A stretch of DNA of 64,000 bases from Pipra filicauda (Eukaryota; Chordata; Aves; Passeriformes; Pipridae). Positions 1 through 13,400 of this stretch are shown piece after piece. The first letter of the stretch is position 1. Each line of letters starts with the position of its first letter. Made by a program: the position numbers and the translations under genes. The notes below the pieces were generated by a model. The model was not told the DNA's origin. It did no database searches and saw nothing but the letters and a program-made list of their open reading frames with translations. The stretch lies in the NCBI RefSeq assembly GCF_003945595.2, contig NW_024104320.1:1193288-1257287 (forward strand), written 5' to 3'.

Positions 1-1361
1 CTTCCCAAAGAATATAGTCTCTTTTTATGAGGTTATTCATTCTGAACAGCAGAACAGTTTCATAAAATACCAGTACTGTAGTTTAACTTCTCATCTGAAT
101 CCAAGTAAAATTACTATTCAAAGTCTGAATGAACCATTTCTTATTTTAGTATGACTGTATCTCAGAAAACTGAGTATTTCAGAAATATCAGAGAACGTAC
201 ATTAAATCTTTGTTGAGTTTGATATCGGTTTGAAAAATTCAGCACTTTTTTTCATGAAAAAGCTGGCTACTACTAAAAACTCTTGGATTTTAGGTGAATA
301 TAGTGAGCTGCATCATTTGCATGACTACAATAATGCACTGAACTAGCTGGTTTTTGCCAATGGATAACATGGTCAATCAGTTTTACTGCTCAGTGATCAA
401 AAACGAGATAAATGTCAAAGTATCACAAGAAGAATATCACGCAATTGGCAAGACATTTTATGATAGTGTCCTGACAAGAAAGGATAAAATGAGAGTGGAG
501 CAATGAGCAGACTAAAACTGCAGTGATAATAGTTTTCACTCTGCATATCTTAATAGTAAGTACAAGTCGTGAGATTATCTAACACAATGTCATCTGCACT
601 TCAAGGGGAGGAAGAAAAAAGACAAACTCTTATTTGTATTACAAAGAAACTTTAGAATCATAAGATTCATCTATTCATTTACTTTTCATATTTTCACTAC
701 ACCATTAAATTGAGCAATAAGACAAGTGTTTCAGCTATGACTAGCATTCGTTTACTTGGATTCTGTTCATGGACAGATTTGTCTTTTTGAAGCTTTGACT
801 AAGTTTATTTTTTAAAAAATGTACTAAGCTGTAATCTCATCTGTTTTGTTACATAAAACCTGCTGACAGTTTCCAAGACAACTTGGTATATTCCAGACTT
901 CTTTGACACAAAACATAAGAGTCAAAAATCATGCTTGCTAAATATTTTATTAAATTGTTGATAATCCTTGGATGAAACTTGAACTGAAAGAAAACAAAAA
1001 ACATTAACCTGATTTGTCTAGTTTTGCAGAACAGAAAAGGGATTATTTGTTAAACTGATGCTCTGGATTAAAACACAAAATGTACGGTCTCACAGAAACA
1101 GTGTGCAATGTACAATTCTTCCCAGTACTTGCAGCACACCTGTTTCCATTCTGTTCAGCCCAAAGCTTCTACTGGGATTGCAAAGTGCCAAGACTCTCCT
1201 ATTTGTGTTCTGATCAGGGTCTAAACTTGGGATACAATTCAAGACCCACGCACATGCGTGAATGAACTGTACAGCTCACTCAAGAATGGTCTGAAAATCA
1301 AAAACTACCAGAATGTCCTGAAGGAAAGCAAATAACTACATACTAAAAGACTGACATTTAC
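1..1361 (-). other. ATAD2B: ATAD2B intron 8 (partial)
   Basis: AT-rich intronic sequence running off the left edge. I see no exon, repeat or RNA gene in it. The 61-codon plus-strand frame at 1080-1265 has no recognisable similarity. Confidence 0.8.
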
Positions 1362-1437
1362 CTGATATGGCTTCTCCTTGCAGGAGATCTGTGAATGTCA
1401 AACAGTGTATTTTCTCTCTTTTTTTGATGAGCTGGCA
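1362..1437 (-). CDS. ATAD2B: ATAD2B coding exon 8 (residues 281-306)
   Basis: The acceptor is TTCTTAG before TGCCAGC, and the donor is GTAAATG starting at 1361. The exon is 76 nt, phase 1 to phase 2. It encodes VPAHQKKRENTLFDIHRSPA then RRSHI, matching ATAD2B. The next exon (expected to begin RKKHAIHSS) is not present in 1-1361, so it lies left of the window. Confidence 0.93.
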
Positions 1438-4400
1438 CTAAGAAAGAGAAGTTAAAGGTTTGTAACATCAATTACAAAAGAATAACAAACTAATCTAAAT
1501 GCAGCAGAAAAGTGCTAGATAATCACTTCATCAATTAGGTTACCACTGGTTTCTCTAAAAACTCAAATTAAGAAAAGAACTAGGGGGTGGTGGGAAATCA
1601 AAACTCTCATGTTTTGTTTTACTATCACCATACTTGGCTTAATACAGGCACAGCAATCCCACCCTCGTACTCCTCACACCATCACAGCTGTGCCTATCAC
1701 AGCACAGAATGTAACTCAACCAGGGCACTGCATTTTTAGTTTATTTTCAGGACATGAAGCTCCATACAGAAACGCTTTCACAGCTGATAATATGGGATGT
1801 CTTCAAATTTCTCTCGAAAAATAAACCACAGCATTTCTCTATCAGAGTTTTAATTTCCAAGTTGCCTTAAGATAAAGCACATTGATACACCACCGAATAT
1901 ATCCACATTATTTTAAAGAGAAGTATTAAAAGGTTAAAAATTAAGAGACACTACATTGTACCCTGTATGGACCCTGATGGTATGTCCTGTGAGGAACAGC
2001 TAAGGACACAAGGTTTGTCTAGCTGGGAGAAAAGGAGGTTGAGGGACAACTTCATTGCTCTTTACAGCTTCCTGACAAGGGGAAATGGAGGTGCTGAACT
2101 CCCTGGGATCCAGTGACAGGACGCGTGGAAATGGTTCAAAGCTGCATCAGGGCAAACTCAAATTTGACACGAAGCATTTCCTTACTGAGAAGGTGCCCCA
2201 ACACTGAACACAGTTCCTAAAGAGGTGGTCAATACTCCAATGCCTGTCAGCATTTAAGAGGCATTTGGACAACACCCTGAATAACATTTTACCTTTCAGT
2301 CTGCCCTGAAGTTGTCAGGTAGTCAGACCAGATGATCATTGTAGGTTACTTCCAAGTGAAATATTTTAAATTTCTCATCCAGGCAAAATGTGGTAACTGC
2401 TGCTATGTCATTTATCTACAGTTATGATTTAGGTTTACCAGTCGAGAGGAAAAGCAGGTGTAACAGCAATTATTTTTTCTAAGTAATTACCGGATTTATT
2501 AGACTGCTTCATGTCAAATGTTTCCTGACTTAAACCTCGCTCACCCTCAGCCCTGAGCCCAGCATATGGCAGTACTTGCATAGTTCAGTGAGGCAGCAAT
2601 GCCACCCCCACTGACAAACTGACAGACCGTGCCTCAGCAGTCCTGTTTGCGTGGTGAACAACAGCGGCAAGGCAGAAGTCACAAGGTGCTGCGTGGGAAC
2701 TCTGTCAGGGATGAAGAGCAGCCATCCAACCTTTCCCTCCCCACACCCATGCTATTCTTGGAGGTCAGCAGACCAAAAGGACACAAGCACTGTCTGGTTC
2801 CTCACCTATTGGAGGGGCCTGGTATCTTTCAACAGTTTTTCTCTGTCTGAGATTATATGGCCGATCATTTTCTTCCCCCTCAGCTTCTTCTACTTCTATA
2901 TCTCCATCTTCTTCCTGAGACTCTGTTCAGGGGTAAAAATAATTTTGAGAACACTTCTACTTGATGTCAGAGTTACTTTCATCCTAAAAATTAACATTTT
3001 AATGGTCACTGAGAATTGCTGCCCACTTATTACATAACACTAATTGGAAAATCACTGGAAATTTGAAGACCAAGCTAAATCTACAATCATTGTTAAATTT
3101 CCTTCTAGTTTTCTACAGATGGTTCTGGAAAAGCAACAGAGAGAAAAATAAATGCATTCAAAACAGTTTCAGTTGTAAAGTACTTCAAATATCACTTTTA
3201 TCCATGTATTTTTCCTTCAATAATTACCCTTCAATTAAGAATAATGCCTGTCTTCTCTTTTCCCATAGGAGCGTCAGAAAATCAAGTATTTGACACAGCA
3301 CGAAAATAAGTACAACTTTATGATTCACATTTTTACACAAAGCAAAGAAACAGTGTATAAAGGCATAACCTAGGCCCATCTATTAACAGTACCAGAATCT
3401 CCATCCATGGATCTCAGAACTAAGACTGAATTCTTATTCATTGGGACAAATCATATCATGTACAGCAGTTTTAGTTAAAAACTGAGATATGCTATGCTGA
3501 ACCCCGTATGGATGCCTGAAGTTTGAGTCTGATTTCTTAAGGAAGCCAAGCATGATGCTGATCATGCCATCACAGTTAGCCACAATCCCTTCTTTCTCAT
3601 TAATTTTTGAACCCACTGGCCAGTTTCATTCAAATTTTTAAAAGAAGGTAGAATTTCAAACAGAGTTGTGTGTCTACAAGCCTTTTGAAAATCAGTCGAT
3701 GGACAGAAAATAGGGACTTTAATTAATACCCTCCCCAAAGAAAAAATACAGGACTGACTATTACACATTCTCTCTGGTAACTACCACCCAGCACACGAGA
3801 AAAATCAAGTTAGAACACACATAGCTGTACATTACATTCATCACATCCTGGCTTCCACCAGAGGATTGTCACAGGGAATATAAAGAAAGCTTCAATTACT
3901 TAGTGTTAGGAAAAACAGGTGTAAGGAAATGTAGAACAAACATTTAGAAACCAGGCTCTGCTCTCTATAGTGCAATATATGTGCAATCAAGTGCTATCTT
4001 ATGCTACAGAAAACTTTGTTTTACAAGGATTTCAGACAAGCCCTTACAATTCTTTACAACCCATACCTTCTTCTTCCCCTTCTGTGGATACCTCATGGTG
4101 GTTCTGAATCCCATAGCTATTTCTCCTCAGTGATTTCCTCCTCCTTTTCACTCGAGAATACATATCCATGTTTTCCTAGAATAAAATGCACATGCACTCC
4201 CATCAGTACTGTCCCATGTCACTCACAGTGTTAAGCCCTCAGTTCAGTAATATCCTGAGATTAGCTCATCTGGTTAGAGTGTGATGTTAATAATGCCAAA
4301 GTTGCAGGTTTGATCCCTATATGGGCCATTCACTTAAGAGTTGGACTTGATGATCCTTTGGATCCCTTCCAACTCAGAACACTTTGTAATGCTCCACACA

Positions 4401-7400
4401 ATCTGTAGTCCTCAAATGTTTTTCCAGCAGAGTTCTCCACAGGTAGACTACAAAAGTAGTTTCCTTTAAGAGGTGCTAAAGTAAGTCTCTCAGATAGCAC
4501 TTAGTCCATCTAACACAGTTAACATCAGTATCAAGCTGGTTTAGGGAACAAAGCAGATGACAGTCACTGGTCCTGTTTCTAGGCTATCAGAGTGTGCTTC
4601 AAAGCAAAGGAGAAACATCACAGCACATTGTGAGAGCATGACAGTCAATTTACAATAAAGAAAGCATATTTTAGTATATATCCATGAATTTAGTTCTGAA
4701 TTTCAGTTTATCAAGTTTTTTAATGCTGTCCACTGAGGAAAATCAGAAACCTTTAGACAGAGCTAGACAAATGTGTGGTCTTTGCAAAAACAAACATGCT
4801 CCCCACTGATATTTCTTTTATTCAAAAGCTGGGACACTTTGCACTTACGAATTCCGTGTCTGTCCACATCCGCAGCCGTTCTACTTCCCCCGATCGCCTG
4901 TTTCTCCTGATGTTAATATTGTCCATTTCCTGTAGGACAGCTTCAGCAGTACTAAAATACATGTATCAATTAATACACAAAGATAAAAAAATCAGTCTTA
5001 AAATAGTAGCATGCAGAACTTTTTACATAGCATCTAACATCTTAAGATGTCTATCAATTAACTACAAAACCAACCATAACAAAACTGAAAGATGAACCTA
5101 CAGAATATAAACTAAGAAGTATGCAAAAGAAGAACTGCTGATGCTATTAAAATCTGGGATTCAAATTAGGTTGTAATATTTTAAAAAACATTTTAAAAAA
5201 TTTTTGCTTTGTAACTGCTTAGATGTTAAGACTGGGTGTCAGGTAAGATTAAATTTGCTAAATAAGAAAGTAAAGCTTTTTACCTACATAATTATAATAC
5301 TGGGAATGCAATTAATGCCTCCACCCCATAAGCTTTACGCTTTCTTACTCTGGCCTCAAAAAGACACTAAAACAAAGAAATTTTTTTGTGTTAAAGCAGT
5401 CACACCCAGAATTTCATTGTTCAGTATTTGACCTCACTACCATTTCTCATCTATTTAATTAGTCTACATTTTTATTATCTGGAGTATTTGTAAACAGCTG
5501 TCAAAACAATGGTGGTATATAAATAACAACCTTAGCCAAGATGCTTCATTGCTAAGGAAGAGAACAACAGAGTATTAGCCAGGCCAAGTCAATTATTTGG
5601 CCACCTGTCCTCAACACCATGTTACTGCTCTCCATGGTGATTATAGTAGATTTCCACTGGAATTATACTGTAACTGTATAATAACTGGAAGAAGGCAGAA
5701 ACTTTCCCTTCCTTTTTTTTCCAGCAGTTTAGAGGTAAATCTAAAGGGTGAAATCCTGCCTTGAGAGAAGATAGTGGAGGTTCTGGTGAAAGAAGTCAGT
5801 AAAATCAAGATTTTGTGTTGAGAGTTCGTCTCAATTTTAAACAATTCTTCTAAAATATCTGATGTATGACAGAACCACTTTAAGTAAAATCATGCTGCAG
5901 TTTGCTATCAAAGAAAATACAGTTGGAAGGGACCTGGAAAACTCTACAAGCTCTGCCAGGCAAGAGCAAACTACAGAATGCCTACATCATTCCTGACAGA
6001 TATTTGTCTGACCTGTTCTTAAAAACCTCCAATGATTATGGGACGCATTGTTATCAGTGTAAGCTCATATACAGACTTCAGTACCATGATCTTATCAAAT
6101 TACAATCTTCATGGTAGACTTTCTCCTATTGCTGAGGAGGAGAGGGAGATTCAACTGCAACTAGAAAAATAAATGTAACTTAACATAAATTTGTAAGCTG
6201 ATGCTAAGTAGTTACTGAGTAAGTTGAAAAAGAAAATTAATAAAAGACTCAACAGAATACATTTAACAATAAAGATCATACTTGGTAATTGAATGTTTAT
6301 GTTTAAATCATTTTCCAATACTAGAGAAAGCAGTCTCCCACAGATGTGTCTGTTAAAACCTGTTTTACAGGTGGGAAGATTGGGACATATTAAGTGACCT
6401 GCCCAGGGCCACACAGAAATAATATTTCAAAAAAAGCATTTCTGGTTCCCATTCCTATGCTCAGACCAGACCGTGCCTCCCTGTCTGACCTACTTTGTCT
6501 GCACAGTAAATGTCAAAAAGTGACACCCACCCTATGTGAATTACTAACAAATGGTAAAAAAACAAGAACAAAAAGAAAGCTACAAACTTTTGATATTTTA
6601 TGATCAAAATCATACACGTAAAATCTAGAAAGCTTCCAAGCACTGCTGCTAATCACCAATTTACATCACATTTAGGGTATCACTACATAAACAGGTTACC
6701 AAGAAACAAACTAGGGTGTGGATTTACAGCATGTCAGGCACTCTGCAGTAACTGCCAACAAACAGTTTTAACCAGGTGTAAACACAGAGTAGCTTCCTCC
6801 TCAATGAAAGCCTGGGAAGGTGCTCTGTATTAGAGCATGGATACCATGGGCAGTCACAGCACAGACCCAGCTGTCACTCAAACCACAATCTAGCTTGTCT
6901 CAGTGCATCCCCACAGTAAAACAGACACGGCACTGCAACACAGGGGTTTCTAATTTTAAGACATCATTAAGGTGCTTTGTGAATACAACTGAAGTATCCC
7001 CACATACCTGTTTACTAGCTGATCAAACAATAAACTCTGATTCAAAGTTTCGAATCTGTTTTTCCTGGACCGACAACTTTTTCTGACTTCTATATCTCCG
7101 TTTATGCAAGCATGGTCCCCATCTCCCTTTTTTTCCCCTCGAAGGGGGTGGCTTTTGAGAGCTAAGAGAAATTTGTATTACTACTTAAAAATGCAGGAAA
7201 CAACATTTTCACAAACAAGAATTAATAAGAGAATACTCAGCAAGGACAATAAATCAGAAGTTATGGAGCACAGTACGATCTAAAGAACTGTATTCTTTTT
7301 AATTCCTAACAAAGTTACTTTAAAAGCTATTTCTTCAGCTTGTTTCCTTATATTATAATCTTACTTTATGATGAAAATTTGGCATTCAAATAATCATTCA

Positions 7401-10400
7401 ATATTTTTAGGTTAACATCAGTACTACAATGCACGCTTGGCCCACAGGTTCAATTCGTAGTCATTCATATAGAGTATCAAAAGGTGAGATACCACATATG
7501 GATTTCCCAGCTACTCTATACAGCACCAAACAAAGAGATCCCACTCCTGATTGTTCCTCAGGCACCACAATAAATACTAAAATACCAAATACTCTTAATG
7601 AATTAACATGTACATAGAGTCAACACAGAACTAAACGGGACAGAATTGATGAAAAAGGGACACAAAAGACAAAGTGGTTTTAGCTGAGAAAAGCAATGAA
7701 ATGGCAAGTTTGTAAGCTACAAGCATATAGAAAGATTGTTCAAGGTAGCAGGAGCTGCAGACAAGGCAGGTCTCTCTAAAGCAATAGTAGAGTTAAGTAA
7801 TCTTAAGAACTACAAAAGGCCAAATTTCAGACGAGTAAAGAGAGTAAGTAAAGACACCAGCTGGGCAAGGAAGGCCAAAATTAGTTCCTAACAGTAATTT
7901 GGGAATTAATGAAAACATCAAGATCATGGCCAAGAGGTCTGAATTGAGAAGAGAAATGGATTTTCATCTAGAAATGTTCCCCATATCCACAGAGAGCATC
8001 CAAGATGCTGACAGAAGAAAACTGAGCCAAAACAGTAACTTTTCTAGTCAAAATGGTCAGAGTAATCAGCAAAGTTATCAAAAACATATGCCACTGAAGA
8101 TCACTAACATAAAATTGCTAAATGTAAAAGTAGATACAAAAGTAGATATAATACACTTACATAAGCTACGTCCATTTGGTAGTGTAGCACCAGGCTGAGA
8201 AGTTAACCTAGGAAACAGATCAGACACACAAGTAATGTTAACATTCCTTAGCCAAGCAAAAGGCACACGCTGAAAATATAACTTTAAACACAAAATCCTA
8301 CATGATACACTATGATTTCAAAACCTTTGCGACATGCAGCCTCTGAAGAATCTGCTTCATGCCCAACATTGGAATGAGGACAAAACTGCCCAATACCAAT
8401 TATATGAAAACCCTTGAATTATCTAAACATCTTTTTTCTTATTAATTCCTTCAGTGTTCCTACTGTTAACTTTCCCCTTACATTTCAGAACAGAACCTTG
8501 ATATAGCTCACCATAGGCAATTATCATTCCAACACTGTGGATAAAACAGCAGAAGCTACTAACTTTTGGGAAAAGTCTTACTGACTCAAGATGACTCTTG
8601 AGTGTAGCACTTTGGATTTCGGCAGAAACAACAAAAAACCTCAGATGCAAAGACATGTTGCAGTGGGTTTTAAATGAGCAACAACATGAGTTTCAGTACC
8701 TTGGCCAAATTTCATTTGACACAATGATCTAAATTCTCCCGGCCTTATTAAACGTATTTTTTTGTATCTTAACATTTTTAAGAGGTACTGTACAAGTCTA
8801 CACTTACAAAAAAGGAACAGAATGTTCATAAGTTTCAATATATTCCCACTGACCATGGCATATTAATATGCTATATTTCATTTATTCTGTTTTAAAAGAG
8901 AAAAAAAATAACAGAAGAAGGTCTATTTTAGGATTTACAAAGTTTTTAAACAAACTTCATCCTAGCAGACAACAGTCCAGTACTGATTTACAGTCACACT
9001 TACATACGAAGCATTACAAGAATGATTTTGATTTGTACATAAAGATGAAATACATATCTACAAAAGAATCAGTATTAACTGAAATCGCATGGATCAGGAA
9101 AATACTGTGTACACCACCTCACAGTTACTTGTAATCACGTAAGGAACCTCATGCATACAAGAGTGCTTCGTAAAATACTACAAATCACAGTTATAAAATA
9201 AAATGAATCATTTCTCTCTCAAGTTACAAAAATGTGGCAACACTGAGGCAATAATATATAAAATTTACTTGAGTCTCTATAATCAAACAGGGATAAAAGG
9301 CTGAAACAACAATGGAAATAAACTTGACCATTATCCATTCCCTAAAGACGACAACACTGATTTTCTAATTAAAATGTCATGTCTTCTTAAAGCCTGAACA
9401 CATGAAAATACCACTTACTTCCCTAAATTCAGATGTATCAAGAATCTAGAACTCAAATAAAATTACTTTCTGGTTTTGCACAAATATGCATAGAATGGAA
9501 ACAGAGATGAGAGGACTGATGTAATCCACACTCCTGGAGTCTTAAACTAAAGAAAATTGTATGAAAATACCACACTTCAGAAGTATACTCTTGAGCTGCA
9601 GTTAACTGCAGAAATAGCATAAGTGGGTTAACAACATAGGAAAAACTGGCAAGAGTTTCTTTTTCTCTTGGCACCAATTACCTGGACTGTCCAGTTGAGA
9701 TGCTCCATTCCTCTCGCTGCCCAGTACTGCGTGATTTTGATTTGTCTTTGCACACAGGATCAGCATGTTTTGAGGTACGTTTGGCGGGAGGAGAGATGTG
9801 GCTATCACTCAAACTAGCATCACTACCTTCATCTTTCTGAAAACAAAAAGCATTGGACCATACTTAATTGGTTCATTTGTAATACTTTTATTACAAATAT
9901 CCTTCCAGAAAAAAGAGGAAACTTCAGCTTAGTGAAACGGAAGTCTCTGTCAAACTCTTAGTGACTAGCCTATGTGAAATACTAAAAACATTTATTCTGA
10001 AAACATTACAAAAAAATACGAAAGTATTTAATTTTAAATATTAAACTTCCATAATATTTTACCTGTATGTCTGAACAAGCATTCTATTTCTCTAACTGTA
10101 CTTTTTATATCATACATGACACTGCCACTCTCACCCTACTTGCAAAAGAGCTAATAGTGCAATAAAGAAGGAAAAAAGAGCTGAGGAAAATTAAGATACT
10201 AACAAACACAGCATTAATTTATTCTGATGTTATCTCTAAGATGTTTAAACACATTATGCTCTTCCTCCATGTAAGAGTTTTCCAATACCTTGTTCTACCC
10301 GTCAAACCGTCCACCACGCAGCCAGGAAAAACTGTAAGTGGACTTTATACTTTCATGGCAATTTCTGTCTAATGTGTATATTAACAGTATTATACACACC

Positions 10401-13400
10401 AACCACATTAGTCTTAACACCTTTTAAGAAGCACCTAAATAGTTCCAGAGGAGGGTTTTTTTCTGTTGTTTTTACTTATCAGAGGTAACATTAAGACAGA
10501 AACTCAAAGATAGTAGCAAGAGATTATGTCAGAGCTGTACATAAGAAATGGACAAACAGCAAACTGCAGAGGATCTGCTCCTGAACTACCAGAACAAAAC
10601 CAAAGAACCAGGATTCTATAAACACAAATTTTAGCTCATCAAAACAGTCTTAAGTCCAGAAGGACCCAAAATGCTTGAGAGGTGGGCCTGGGCAAACCTC
10701 AGGAAGTTCAGCAAGGCCAGGTACTAGGTCCTGCATGTCCATCACGGTGATCCCAAGCACAAATACTGGATGAGTGGAGAAGGGACCTGCGGGTGTCGGT
10801 GAACAAGAAGTTCAACATGACCCATCAACACGTGTTTGCAGTCCAGAAAGCCAACAGTGTCCTGGGCTGCATCAGAACCAGCATGGGCAGCAGGTTGAGG
10901 GAGGGGATTCTGTCTATCTCTGCACTCCTGAGATCCCACCTGGAGCGCTGCATCCAGCTCTGGGGTCCCCAACAAAGGAAGGACGTGGACCTGCCAGAGC
11001 AAGTCCAGAGAAGGCCACAAAGATGGTCAGAGGGCTGGAGCACCAGGCTGGGATAGCTGGGGGTGTTCAGCCTGGAGAAGAGAATGCTCCAGGGAAACCT
11101 TATAGCACCTTCCAGTGCCTAAAAAGGCTACAAGAGAGATTAGAGGGACTTTCTAACAAGGGCACGGAGTAACAGGACAAGGGGAATGTCCTCCTTAAAC
11201 TGAAAGGGGATAGGATTAGATCAGATATTGGAAAAAGTTCTTTACTGTGAGGGGAGTGAGGCACTGGCACAGGCTGCCCAGAGAAGCTGAGGATACCCCA
11301 TATCCCCCGAAGAGGGTTGGCTGAGGCTCTGAGCAACCTGATCTAATGGAACCCTATGGCAGGGGCGGTGGAACTAGATGATCTTTATTCCAACCCAAAC
11401 CATTCTGCGATTAGAAAACTAAACATCCTCTCTTGCAACAACAGAGTAACCAATTCTCAAATATTAAGGTCCAGAAATTGTCAGTAACCACTTATACTAT
11501 GAAAAAAGATAATTTTACTCATATATAGGGAGATGATCACAGAAGTCCTGTTTGTTCATCAGGCTTATTAAGAACAAGACAATATCACAGTGCAGTATTT
11601 AGAAAGTGAAAAGCCTAATGTCTGGGTGCAGTTTGACAAGGCAGCTCAGCACCACTGACCCAGGGACTGGCCCATGCACTCCCTTGTCTGGCTACACAGC
11701 ACCACTCCAACCTCCTTGGATCTTCTTCTGATGTTTCTCTGACCCACTCATAAACCAAATGAGCTCACTAAAGCTTCAAAAGCTCACTTTCCTTCAGTTA
11801 GATGAACTTCCTACCTGGTCAGTGATCTGAATCATTTCATTGAGAGATCAGACAAGTACAAAAGATAATGCAAGGGAAAAACAACAAGGTGAGGACAGGA
11901 TCACTGTCTGCAGGAACAGAAAGCTGCAAGTGAAATAGGCCGTCTACATCACACCTTAACATCTTGTCCCCCGATACCTATTTTTAACAATTATTAACTA
12001 ATATTAAATACTTACAACACCAATAACAAATTAATAGAGTATTAATTATGATGAACTATTTATTTACTGCATCTTATATGTGACAATAAATACTTTTTAT
12101 AATACTAAAAAATATTAAATACTGAAAACTAGTATTAAATGTTAGCCAGCCCACGTTCACATCATTTTAAAAGTAGTTTCAGCTTTGATAATTTTTAGCC
12201 TGGCAATGTAAATCTAACGAAAGAAAGAGGTCCATATGGAGATTAATTCTTAAAACTCATTTAGCCCTAATGAAAAAAAAAAAGGCACCTTACTTTTTTT
12301 TTCTCATTATTTCACTTCTCTAGGACATACATCAATGTAATTCAAAATAAGAGCTATATTACAAGATCCTAATTAGAACTTTAAATCAGATGAAGAAGAA
12401 TCTGAGATCTAAACCTAAGACTTGGTCCAAGTGGTAGCAGAGGTAACTACCACCATTCCTAAATACAAAACACCTGCACCTTGCATAGCACTGTAAAATC
12501 CATGAGCAGCCACACAGCTGTTTTCCATAATGTTCTGCAACTACAAAATACCAATTACAAAATGTTAACAGCCTGCATATTCACTTCTGAGCACTGTAAG
12601 CATTTGTGTAGTACTTTTTGCTTTAATTAGCCACAAGTTTACTCGTGGACTTACCGAAATGCAACACTGCTAAGTCAATTTTAGTAACGACTTCGCGAAA
12701 CTACTACTTCTGTGGGACAGAAGAAGAGTTTCAAGGTAAGCCACAGAACCAGTTTGAAACCGGCTAGGCGAGACAGAGAATATGAAACTAAGATGAAGCA
12801 GCATGTAACAAAGCTTTACGAGTGCTAACATTAAAGCTGTTTTGCAAGCAGTGAAATTAGTAAAGCACAGGTTTCTATACTCCATTTCCACCTCTTTCCA
12901 TGCAAAGAGCCAAACTCCTCCAGGTCTCCTATGATCACCTTTCTCTGAGTTCCCTACCTCTGGTCCCAAGTCTCAAGATCAGCCAGGATCCCTCATTTGT
13001 CCTGTCTATTGGTCGAAGGCAATATAGCAGTGGAACTACTTCTGAGCTATGAGCAAGTGGTCACCTGGCAGCTTCAACAAAATACTAGCACCGGAAACAA
13101 AATCTGCTATTTCAGGTCTCCCTCTGCTGCCGATATTCACAAAATTTATAAAAGCCAAGTATCTTTGAGATCTCTAATGCTGGAGACAAATGAACATAGC
13201 TTCAGAACACGGTAAATAGCTTCAGAATCTGGAAGGGCAGGTCAGTGTGATCACAGCAATGCAACTGCCTAAGGAACCAAACTAGCAATGAAGGAGTTTA
13301 TTTAATCAGGTTATTCTTTGTTTAGGCTATTATTTTCAATTGTGTCTCACTTGTCTGCATATTAACTCTACACACAAACTCAGCAAGTACAAGCCAAATT

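Larger units (their letters stand above)
4952..7007 (-). other. ATAD2B: ATAD2B intron 4
   Basis: Contains a minus-oriented CR1 fragment (about 5917-6115) and an old MIR-like SINE (6361-6480). The rest is AT-rich without recognisable content. Confidence 0.85.

Noticed and set aside
2651..3037. 128-codon plus-strand frame
   Set aside because: It is antisense to ATAD2B exon 7; the coding signal is on the minus strand.
4256..4327. Functional tRNA-Ile gene
   Set aside because: The 5' acceptor-stem half is degraded, the T-loop consensus is altered, and a CR1 tail follows, so it is a SINE head.
10742..11172. Overlapping frames up to 132 codons on both strands
   Set aside because: They lie wholly within a 5'-truncated, frame-broken CR1 element.
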